Positions 1 through 6,717 of a stretch of DNA of 64,000 nucleotides are shown here, in pieces. Within the stretch, counting starts at the first letter, position 1, and each line of letters begins with the position of its first letter. The notes under the pieces were generated by a model. It was not told the origin of the DNA. It searched no databases and was given only the letters and a program-made list of their open reading frames with translations. Source of the DNA: Candidatus Izemoplasmatales bacterium (GTDB taxonomy: Bacteria; Bacillota_I; Bacilli_A; Izemoplasmatales; Hujiaoplasmataceae); assembly GCA_028698875.1 (NCBI GenBank), contig JAQVVR010000001.1:62001-126000 (forward strand), in the 5' to 3' direction. Position numbers and translations under genes: made by a program.

Positions 1-444
1 ATTGGGCGATTAGACTACGATACAACCGGCGTGTTATTATTAACTAACGACGGTGATTTTATGAATGCTTTAATCCATCCACGTTTTAAAGTGGAAAAAG
101 AATATCATGTTAAAGTAACCGGGTTGCTTCGGAAAGAAGATTCTTCCCGTATCGGAAAAGGCATGAATTTGGGAGATTTTATCTCACAACCAGCTAAAGT
201 TTTTGATGTTCGTTACGATGATACTAAGACTAATTCGTATGCTAAGGTAATTATATCAGAGGGGAAATACCATCAGATAAAACGGATGTTTGAAATGGTT
301 GGACATCCAGTTATTAAACTTACTCGAGCTCGTTTTGGAAATATGACTTGTGAAGGCTTGAAACAAGGCGAGTTTCGTCGTCTTAAACCGCATGAAATCA
401 AGCAATTGTGGAATTTAAGCTGTTTTGGACGTCAAGGTGAATAA
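1..444 (+). CDS. RluB/RsuA-type rRNA pseudouridine synthase, 3' part
   Basis: The gene enters from the left edge; about 147 codons of the C-terminal part are visible, ending in TAA. The frame is open from base 1 and begins with GRLDYDTTGVLLLTNDG, the motif of the RsuA/RluB/RluF family, in which the Asp of GRLD is the catalytic nucleophile. The stretch KYHQIKRMFEMVGHPVIKL with a nearby Arg-rich region is also typical of the family. In Firmicutes the usual member here is RluB, which isomerises a uridine in helix 90 of 23S rRNA; the family is seen, while the exact target is inferred. The S4 domain and start lie outside the window. The next gene is cmk, preceded by its own promoter. Confidence 0.9.
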   Translation: MGRLDYDTTGVLLLTNDGDFMNALIHPRFKVEKEYHVKVTGLLRKEDSSRIGKGMNLGDFISQPAKVFDVRYDDTKTNSYAKVIISEGKYHQIKRMFEMVGHPVIKLTRARFGNMTCEGLKQGEFRRLKPHEIKQLWNLSCFGRQGE

Positions 445-457
445 TTTTGTTTTTTCC

Positions 458-488
458 TTGGTGTAAAACCGTGAACTTATGGTATAAT
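458..488 (+). promoter_or_regulatory. Candidate promoter of cmk
   Basis: A perfect -10 TATAAT lies at 483-488. The best -35 is TTGGTG at 458-463 with a long 19-nt spacer, so the -35 assignment is uncertain. A GGGGG ribosome binding site follows before the ATG at 511. Confidence 0.45.
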
Positions 489-510
489 TGTAAAAGTTGG
501 GGGCGATAAG

Positions 511-1182
511 ATGAATCATAACGCTTTGGCAATTGACGGGCCAGCTGCTGCTGGGAAATCCACCGTTGCTAAATTATTGGCTAAACGCCTCGGATATATT
601 TACATTGATACAGGGGCTATGTATCGAGCCGCAACATATAAAGCTTTAATCCAAAATGTTGATTTGAATGATCCAAATGCCTTTTCTTTTCTTGATAACA
701 CTAAAATGGAATTTCATGATGGCGAATTATATATGGATAACGAAAATATTGCCAGTAAGATTCGATCGCATCAGGTTTCTAACAATGTCTCATTGGTTTC
801 CAGTCACATTCCTGTTAGAATCAAACTTGTGGCAATCCAACAAAAAATCGCCAAAAACGCTAACGTTGTTATGGATGGTCGTGATATCGGCACGGTTGTA
901 TTACCACATGCGGATCTTAAGATATTCATGACTGCTTCTGTTGAAGAACGAGCAAGACGTCGCCATGAAGAAAATTTATTATCGGGAATTGAAAGTGAAT
1001 ACACTAGGATTTTAAAGGATATTGAAAAACGAGATAAATTCGACTCGACGCGGCTTTATAATCCCTTGCGGCAAGCCGAAGACGCACTATATTTGGATAC
1101 AACTAACCTTGATATCAACGAGGTTACTGATAATATATATAATCTGTTTATTGCCATCATAAATGCTAAAAGGAGCGAGTAA
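511..1182 (+). CDS. cmk: Cytidylate kinase
   Basis: Phosphorylates CMP and dCMP to the diphosphates using ATP, in the cytoplasm. The protein has 223 residues, the usual length for bacterial CMP kinase. The P-loop GPAAAGKS is near residues 10-17, followed by DTGAMYR (nucleotide-monophosphate binding) and GRDIGT, then the Arg-rich lid around EERARRRHEE. The start ATG at 511 has a GGGGGCGAT ribosome binding site. The next gene, an S1-domain protein, begins 4 nt after the stop. A cmk followed by an S1-domain gene and der is a common Firmicutes order, which supports the call. Confidence 0.97.
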   Translation: MNHNALAIDGPAAAGKSTVAKLLAKRLGYIYIDTGAMYRAATYKALIQNVDLNDPNAFSFLDNTKMEFHDGELYMDNENIASKIRSHQVSNNVSLVSSHIPVRIKLVAIQQKIAKNANVVMDGRDIGTVVLPHADLKIFMTASVEERARRRHEENLLSGIESEYTRILKDIEKRDKFDSTRLYNPLRQAEDALYLDTTNLDINEVTDNIYNLFIAIINAKRSE

Positions 1183-1186
1183 GGCT

Positions 1187-2560
1187 ATGGAAGAAATTAA
1201 AGATTTGAAAGTTGGAGACATTGTCGCCGGAAAAGTAATTAAAGTTTCAAAAGAAGAAGCGTTAATCGATATTGGTTACGCATATGAAGGTACCATTTAC
1301 AAAGATCATTTAACTACTCGGAAAATAACCGACTGCAACGAAATCATAAAAGTCGACGATGTAATTACTGTTAAAGTCACCAAAATCAGTGAAGGTGATC
1401 AAACTAATTCATTGTTATTATCTCGATTAGATTTAGAAAAAAAAGAAGCAATTGATCGCTTCCGCTCAGAACTTGAAGTTGGGAATAATGTTAATGCACG
1501 TGTTAAAAAAAGTGTCAACGGCGGACTTTTGCTCGATTTTCATGGTATTGAACTATTCATGCCCGAGTCTTTGATTGATATCAAAAACGCTCCAAAGGAT
1601 ACTTTAGTTGGAACAGAAACAACTGTTCGAATTATCGAAATTCGATTGGAAAGAGGAAAAGAAAAATTCATTGCTAACCGCAAACAAGTTCAACTTGATG
1701 AACAACGACAATTAGAGAAAGCGGAACTAGCAACTTTCAATGTTGGTGATATCGTCAAAGGTAAAGTAGAAAGAATCGTTGATTTTGGCGCTTTTGTTCA
1801 TATTGGCGAATTAACTGAAGGTTTACTTCATATCAGCGAGATTTCCTATTATCACATTATCAAAGTAGAAGATGCTTTGAAAGTCGGCGATTTAGTAACA
1901 GTTAAAATAATCAAAATATCTGGTCGTAAGATCAGTCTTTCTATGAAAGCTTTGGAAGAAAAACCGTGGGATCTTTTTCTCAAAACTCATAAAGTTGGCG
2001 ATAAAGTAGAAGCCACGGTTATCAAAAAAATGCAGTTTGGTATGATCATGGAAGTGGAAAAGGAAGTTCGTGGTTTATTAAACCGTTTTGATTATTCTTG
2101 GAATCCGCAAGAAAATTTAGCCGGTACCGTTGAAGTGGGATCTAAATTTGAAGTTCAAATAACTGCTATTGACACTGAAAAACAACAATTTACGCTTTCA
2201 AAAAAACATCTTGAATATAATCCTTGGTCAGACGTAAAAGTCAGAGTTGGCGAATTAGTCAGCGCTACTGTCAAAACCGTTCAAGAAAAGGGCGCTATTG
2301 TCGAAGTGATGGGTGTTGAAGCGTATCTCCCCATATCTGAATTAGCCGATGAACGAGTTGAAAAAGCGGCTGACAAAGTCAAAGTCGGCGATATTCTATC
2401 TGTCGAAGTCATTCAGGTTTTCCCGAAAGAATGGAAAATGACAGTTTCCCTAAAACGAGCTACTTCAAAATCGGAAAGAAAAGAATTTGAATCGCATTTA
2501 AATGAAAATGTTTCCAGCGATCAATCGTTAGCTGATTTGTTTGCTAAATTCAAAAAATAA
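1187..2560 (+). CDS. S1-domain RNA-binding protein (ribosomal protein S1 homologue)
   Basis: The protein has 457 residues and is made of five consecutive S1 OB-fold repeats, roughly at residues 8-75, 95-160, 180-250, 265-340 and 350-420. Each starts with a VGD/VGE...V motif and carries the GxhVxh...G core; the third repeat (DFGAFVHIGELTEGLLHISE) is the most canonical. The family binds mRNA and, in many bacteria, the 30S subunit; Firmicutes homologues are shorter than the six-repeat E. coli S1 and may act as general RNA-binding factors. An in-frame ATG at 1163 overlaps cmk, but I prefer 1187 because AGGAG at 1171-1175 is correctly placed for it. Co-transcribed with cmk and der. Confidence 0.88.
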   Translation: MEEIKDLKVGDIVAGKVIKVSKEEALIDIGYAYEGTIYKDHLTTRKITDCNEIIKVDDVITVKVTKISEGDQTNSLLLSRLDLEKKEAIDRFRSELEVGNNVNARVKKSVNGGLLLDFHGIELFMPESLIDIKNAPKDTLVGTETTVRIIEIRLERGKEKFIANRKQVQLDEQRQLEKAELATFNVGDIVKGKVERIVDFGAFVHIGELTEGLLHISEISYYHIIKVEDALKVGDLVTVKIIKISGRKISLSMKALEEKPWDLFLKTHKVGDKVEATVIKKMQFGMIMEVEKEVRGLLNRFDYSWNPQENLAGTVEVGSKFEVQITAIDTEKQQFTLSKKHLEYNPWSDVKVRVGELVSATVKTVQEKGAIVEVMGVEAYLPISELADERVEKAADKVKVGDILSVEVIQVFPKEWKMTVSLKRATSKSERKEFESHLNENVSSDQSLADLFAKFKK

Positions 2561-2577
2561 CGCCATCGGGTGATATT

Positions 2578-3885
2578 ATGTTGCCAATTGTGGCAATCGT
2601 TGGCCGTCCTAACGTCGGCAAATCAACGATTTTTAACCGTATTATCGGTGATCGCATTTCAATAACCGATGATACACCGGGTATCACAAGAGATCGTATT
2701 TATGCGAAATCCGAGTGGTATGGCCGTAAATTTAATGTTATTGATACTGGGGGCATCGAAATCAGCGATGCGCCCTTTTTGGCAGAAATTAAAGCCCAAG
2801 TTGAAATTGCAATTGAAGAAAGCAATGTAATTATCTTCGTAGTCGATGTTCACATCGGATTAATCAATGATGACTTTGAAATCATGAAATTGCTTTTCCA
2901 ATCAAAAAAGCCTGTTTTAATCGCCGTTAATAAAGTCGACGATTTATCCTTAAAAGACCATATTTATGATTTTTATTCTTTGGGAGCCGATGATGTAATT
3001 GCCGTTTCCGGTATTCATGGAATTGGCATGGGCGACTTAATGGAAAAAATAATTCAATACTTACCCAATGAGACTTTCGATGAATATACTGATGATTATC
3101 TTAAACTTTGTGTGGTTGGCCGTCCGAATGTTGGTAAATCATCACTAACCAATGCCATTCTCGGACAAGATAGAGTTATTGTAAGCGACATAGGCGGTAC
3201 GACTACTGATTCAATTGATACAGAATTTGTCAAAGATGAGCAAAAATATGTTGTTATTGACACTGCTGGTTTGCGCAAAAGAGGAAAAATCTTTGAATCG
3301 GTGGAAAAATATAGTTACCTTCGTGCTATGGAGGCAATTGAACGTTCCGATGTTTGTTTGCTGCTTTTGGATGCCATTGCGGGTATTCAGGAACAGGACA
3401 AACATATTGCTGGCTATATCCTTGAAAATGGCAAGGCAATGATTATCATTGTTAATAAATGGGATGCGATTGTCAAAAACGATCAAACCATGACCGAGTT
3501 TACTAAAGTAATTCGCGAAGAGTTTCAGTTTTTGCCATACGTTCCCGTGGTTTTCTTATCCGCAAAAACTAAAGCTCGTGTAGCAACGCTTTTCCCGGTA
3601 ATCACTCGTGTTTTTGCAAATTATCAAAAACGGATATCCACTAGTACTATCAATGAAGTTGTTTCCGATGCCATGTCTTATTTCCCACCGAAAGAACATA
3701 ACCAAACGGTAATAAAAGTCTATTACGTTACGCAAGTGGCAATTAAATGTCCAACCTTTGTTCTGTTCGTAAATGACATTGATGCGTTACATTTTAGTTA
3801 TTATCGTTACTTGGAAAATCGCATTCGTGAACGATTTGATTTTGAAGGAACCCCGATAAAACTGATTCTTAGAAAGCGCGAATAG
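2578..3885 (+). CDS. der: Ribosome assembly GTPase Der (EngA)
   Basis: Der is a tandem GTPase needed for 50S subunit maturation. The 435-residue protein shows two G domains in series. The first has GRPNVGKS near residues 8-15, DTGG near 58 and NKVD near 118. The second has GRPNVGKSS near 181, DTAGLR near 228 and NKWD near 297. A KH-like C-terminal domain completes the expected architecture. It starts 17 nt after the S1 gene, so it is part of the cmk operon, and a short terminator at 3893-3914 closes the unit. Confidence 0.97.
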   Translation: MLPIVAIVGRPNVGKSTIFNRIIGDRISITDDTPGITRDRIYAKSEWYGRKFNVIDTGGIEISDAPFLAEIKAQVEIAIEESNVIIFVVDVHIGLINDDFEIMKLLFQSKKPVLIAVNKVDDLSLKDHIYDFYSLGADDVIAVSGIHGIGMGDLMEKIIQYLPNETFDEYTDDYLKLCVVGRPNVGKSSLTNAILGQDRVIVSDIGGTTTDSIDTEFVKDEQKYVVIDTAGLRKRGKIFESVEKYSYLRAMEAIERSDVCLLLLDAIAGIQEQDKHIAGYILENGKAMIIIVNKWDAIVKNDQTMTEFTKVIREEFQFLPYVPVVFLSAKTKARVATLFPVITRVFANYQKRISTSTINEVVSDAMSYFPPKEHNQTVIKVYYVTQVAIKCPTFVLFVNDIDALHFSYYRYLENRIRERFDFEGTPIKLILRKRE

Positions 3886-3892
3886 AATTAAT

Positions 3893-3914
3893 ATGCGATT
3901 TATCGCGTTTTTTT
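3893..3914 (+). terminator. Rho-independent terminator after der
   Basis: A six-pair stem (ATGCGA 3893-3898 with TCGCGT 3903-3908, one G-U pair, loop TTTA) is followed directly by seven T. It is short but correctly placed at the end of the cmk-S1-der unit. Confidence 0.6.
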
Positions 3915-3924
3915 GATAAGTCAC

Positions 3925-3953
3925 TTGCATTTTCTTTTTTCGCAACATATAAT
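3925..3953 (+). promoter_or_regulatory. Promoter of the HU gene
   Basis: -35 TTGCAT (3925-3930), 17-nt spacer, -10 TATAAT (3948-3953), a near-consensus housekeeping promoter. AGGAGG at 3971-3976 is the ribosome binding site of the gene that follows. Confidence 0.8.
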
Positions 3954-3986
3954 GAATACATCAAAAGTATAGGAGGAAACGTCGAT

Positions 3987-4259
3987 ATGAACAAATCTGA
4001 ACTTGTTGCTCGCATTGCCGAACTATCTGAATTGACAAAGAAAGATGCTGAGACCGCTTTAAACTCAACGGTATTAGCAATCCAAGAAGCATTAGTCAAG
4101 GGTGAAAAAGTCATTCTCACTGGTTTTGGAACATTCGAAGTAAAATGCCGCAAACAACGTGCCGGGCATGATCCACGGACTGGCGAAATCATTAACATTC
4201 CTAGTTTGAAAGCTCCAACATTCAAATCCGGAAAAGTATTAAAAGAAGCCGTTCGTTAA
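3987..4259 (+). CDS. hup: HU-family DNA-binding protein
   Basis: Small histone-like protein of 90 residues that bends and compacts DNA as a dimer. The sequence starts MNKSELVARIAELSELTKKDAE, the helical dimerisation part, followed by GFGTFEVKCRKQRAGHDPRTGE, which contains the conserved GFGxF turn and the basic DNA-binding arm with its RNP/DPRTG signature. Length and motifs match HU rather than IHF. It has its own strong promoter and a strong terminator, so it is monocistronic, as expected for an abundant nucleoid protein. Confidence 0.96.
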   Translation: MNKSELVARIAELSELTKKDAETALNSTVLAIQEALVKGEKVILTGFGTFEVKCRKQRAGHDPRTGEIINIPSLKAPTFKSGKVLKEAVR

Positions 4260-4285
4260 TCGTATCAAGTAGCTGTATATATAAA

Positions 4286-4318
4286 AGAGTCCAGAATCTT
4301 GTTCTGGGCTCTTTTTTT
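4286..4318 (+). terminator. Rho-independent terminator after hup
   Basis: An 11-pair stem (4286-4296 with 4302-4312, one G-U pair, loop TCTTG) runs into seven T. The left side is A-rich, so it may also act weakly for the convergent minus-strand gene that ends at 4344. Confidence 0.9.
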
Positions 4319-4343
4319 GCCATCACAGATAATATACTATACT

Positions 4344-5432
4344 TTATATGCCAATCGAAATTCCAAAAGCCATCAAAACATAAAACAGATAAGAGATAAA
4401 ATTGTTAATAAAATGGACGCCGATGGTTACAAAAATATTCTTCTTGGACCAATGGTATATATATCCAAAGACACCGCCCATAAATACATATGGAATTGCT
4501 TGAAGGAAATCGCCATAACTGATAACATGCATCAAACCAAAAATGGCTCCACTGACAATGATAGCGGCGATTGTACCAAACTTGCGATCGAAGAATCCAA
4601 AGATTACCTTTCGATATATTACTTCTTCAGTAATTGGGGTAAACACACAAAGCATTAAGAACAGAAGAATAAGCACTAAAGGATCCTGCGAGAACATCGA
4701 TGCGATGGCATCTTCATTTGCAGAAGATTCACTTCCACCCAAAAGCGAAACAATATAGGATGCGATAAATAAAGCAACAAAAACCATAAAATAACCACCA
4801 ATGATTTTACCTATATTTTTACCGGGTTGAAGTTTAAAAGCTTTCCAATTAGTGGAAAACATCATTTTATCGATGCCAAGAAATAACAATGAACAGATTA
4901 GAACTGATGAAAGATTAATTATAATATAGTATAAAGCAGACTCATCAAACCCATATGAAAATTCTGTATATGAATATATTTCTTGGTTGTAATAAGCCGT
5001 GTAATCAACATTGAATATAGCGCCGGGCTCAAGGTTATCGCTCTCGAAAAGTAATGGGTCGATTATCTCGCCGGTAGATGAAAGTAAATTAGTGGTTAAC
5101 CAAGCAGATGGAATTGCATTAGCGTTATCATTTCGAAAAGAGGCTGTTATATGAATTTGATATGGATATTCAAGAACAGAAGACTCCGAAACGACTATGG
5201 TTGGGGCTACAACCACAGTTAAATCGTTGGGATATTTCATCATAAAATAAATGCCAGAAAGCAAAGACACAAATAACGAGATAATGATATATAGAAATAA
5301 CATGGTTCGATTAATACGAATTTGTTTTGAATAATTTTCAAAATCGTTCATCTGATCATTTTCAGGTTGTTTTGGCGGTTGAAAAACCGGATTTTGATCG
5401 TAGTTTTTAAATAAATCTTCGAATTCACTCAT
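4344..5432 (-). CDS. CPBP-family intramembrane protease with a large extracytoplasmic domain
   Basis: A polytopic membrane protein of 362 residues. The C-terminal half carries all three signatures of the CPBP (Abi/Rce1-like) glutamyl intramembrane proteases: EEVIYRKVIFG (EExxxR), FGLMHV (FxxxH) and GVHFINN (HxxxN). The N-terminus is a Pro/Gln-rich cytoplasmic segment (QPPKQPEN), then one membrane helix, then about 100 residues predicted outside the membrane before the multi-helix protease core. An upstream in-frame ATG at 5456 is unlikely: it lies beside the -10 element and upstream of the predicted transcript start, whereas the ATG at 5432 has AAGGGGTG in position. Substrate unknown; relatives include prenyl-protein proteases and bacteriocin-immunity proteins. 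Confidence 0.85.
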   Translation of the reverse strand: MSEFEDLFKNYDQNPVFQPPKQPENDQMNDFENYSKQIRINRTMLFLYIIISLFVSLLSGIYFMMKYPNDLTVVVAPTIVVSESSVLEYPYQIHITASFRNDNANAIPSAWLTTNLLSSTGEIIDPLLFESDNLEPGAIFNVDYTAYYNQEIYSYTEFSYGFDESALYYIIINLSSVLICSLLFLGIDKMMFSTNWKAFKLQPGKNIGKIIGGYFMVFVALFIASYIVSLLGGSESSANEDAIASMFSQDPLVLILLFLMLCVFTPITEEVIYRKVIFGFFDRKFGTIAAIIVSGAIFGLMHVISYGDFLQAIPYVFMGGVFGYIYHWSKKNIFVTIGVHFINNFISYLFYVLMAFGISIGI

Positions 5433-5456
5433 TGATAACACCCCTTCGTTATTCAT

Positions 5457-5485
5457 ATTATACTTAATGTATCGAAATAATCCAA
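5457..5485 (-). promoter_or_regulatory. Promoter of the CPBP protease gene
   Basis: On the minus strand: -35 TTGGAT (5480-5485), 17-nt spacer, -10 TATAAT (5457-5462). The predicted start of transcription near 5450 excludes the upstream ATG at 5456 as a start codon. Confidence 0.7.
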
Positions 5486-5608
5486 CATAAAAAGGTTTAT
5501 TTAATGAATTTTTACAAAATACATCTGAATATAATATGATTCTATTACTTTATGTTTTCTTCCGTTTTCGTAAAGATTATTTTATGTTATACTATTTTAG
5601 GTGATAAT

Positions 5609-6196
5609 ATGAAAGAAATCATTATTGCTTCGAGAAACCAAGGGAAAATTCGCGAATACAAACAACTGCTCGAACCCTTTGGGTATCAGGTTTCTTCGTT
5701 GATTGATTATCCGGATTTTCCCGAAATTCCCGAAACAGGTACAACCTTTGCGGAAAACGCCATGATTAAAGCAAAAGCAGTCGCTATGCGTTTTTCTGTT
5801 GACTGTCTGGCTGATGATTCGGGCTTGGAAGTAATGGCGCTAAATGGTAACCCTGGCGTCCATTCCCAACGTTATTCAATTACTGGTACAGAAGCTGACA
5901 ATAATCAAAAATTACTTCATGATCTTGTGGGACATTCAAAGCGAATAGCTCAATATGTTTGTTCGATTGTATATTACAATGTCAATACGGGTTTTACTTC
6001 CTTTGAAGACACAGTATCGGGTATCATCATTGATACCCCAAGAGGTCACAACGGATTTGGATATGATCCATATTTTTACTTGCCAGAATTTGGCGTTACT
6101 ATGGCTGAAGTTAATCCGGATTTCAAAAACAAAATTAGTCATCGAGGCAAAGCACTTAATCAACTTTTACACTGGCTTGCCCGGGAAAATCGATGA
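5609..6196 (+). CDS. rdgB: XTP/dITP diphosphatase (RdgB/HAM1 family)
   Basis: Hydrolyses non-canonical purine triphosphates such as XTP and dITP to monophosphates, keeping them out of DNA and RNA. The 195-residue protein shows SRNQGKIREY at the N-terminus, DDSGLEV (metal site), GFGYDPYFY (substrate pocket) and SHRGKAL near the C-terminus, all diagnostic of the family. The frame is open upstream to 5552, but AGGTGATA directly before the ATG at 5609 and the homologous N-terminus fix the start there. It ends in TGA and overlaps the next start as ATGA, so translation is likely coupled. Confidence 0.95.
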   Translation: MKEIIIASRNQGKIREYKQLLEPFGYQVSSLIDYPDFPEIPETGTTFAENAMIKAKAVAMRFSVDCLADDSGLEVMALNGNPGVHSQRYSITGTEADNNQKLLHDLVGHSKRIAQYVCSIVYYNVNTGFTSFEDTVSGIIIDTPRGHNGFGYDPYFYLPEFGVTMAEVNPDFKNKISHRGKALNQLLHWLARENR

Positions 6197-6696
6197 AGTT
6201 ATTAGTTTTTTCCGATAATCACAAAGATATCGCTTCTATCGATCGACTAATTGCCGCCAATTTAGATGCCGACAGGATTATCTCCCTTGGCGATTCTGAG
6301 ATGGCGGAAGCTGCGCTTTCATCCCGAGGCATCTTTGGGGTTCGTGGTAATTATCCTTGGGAACCCAATTTTCCTGATGAGTTGATATTTGTTTTTGCGG
6401 GACATCGAACTCTAATTACACATGGCCATCATTATTATGTAAAAACAGGATTATATTCTTTGACTCAAAAAGCATTGGATACTGATTGCGATCTCGTTTT
6501 GTTTGGTCATACTCATCAATATGCCATTGTTGAACAAGCTAATATTATCTTTTTAAATCCTGGTTCAACAATGTATCCGAAAAGCGGAGGAAAACGTACA
6601 TACGCTGTTGTTTTAATATCCGAAGAACGCATCGTTTGTAATATTTTTGATTTGGATTCAAACCTAGCTTTATTGACGTACGTTAAAAAGTATTAA
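6193..6696 (+). CDS. YfcE/YsnB-type metallophosphoesterase
   Basis: A 167-residue calcineurin-like phosphodiesterase of the small MJ0936/YfcE class. Metal-binding motifs appear in order: SDNH near residue 8, GD near 34, GVRGN near 50 (a GN-H/D type motif followed here by Tyr), THGHH near 76 and GHTH near 108. YfcE enzymes hydrolyse phosphodiesters in vitro; the physiological substrate is not settled. The ATGA overlap with rdgB matches the common Firmicutes pairing of these genes. The large TPR/GGDEF/EAL-like gene begins 21 nt downstream, so the three probably form one operon. Confidence 0.9.
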   Translation: MKLLVFSDNHKDIASIDRLIAANLDADRIISLGDSEMAEAALSSRGIFGVRGNYPWEPNFPDELIFVFAGHRTLITHGHHYYVKTGLYSLTQKALDTDCDLVLFGHTHQYAIVEQANIIFLNPGSTMYPKSGGKRTYAVVLISEERIVCNIFDLDSNLALLTYVKKY

Positions 6697-6717
6697 CATC
6701 CTAAGTGGGTGATAATT

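Noticed and set aside
4299-4758. Two plus-strand open frames opposite the CPBP protease gene
   Set aside because: They are antisense shadows of a gene with clear protease motifs and have no ribosome binding sites.
5552-5608. N-terminal extension of RdgB starting at 5552
   Set aside because: It would include the -10-like sequence and has no binding site; the family N-terminus begins at the ATG at 5609.
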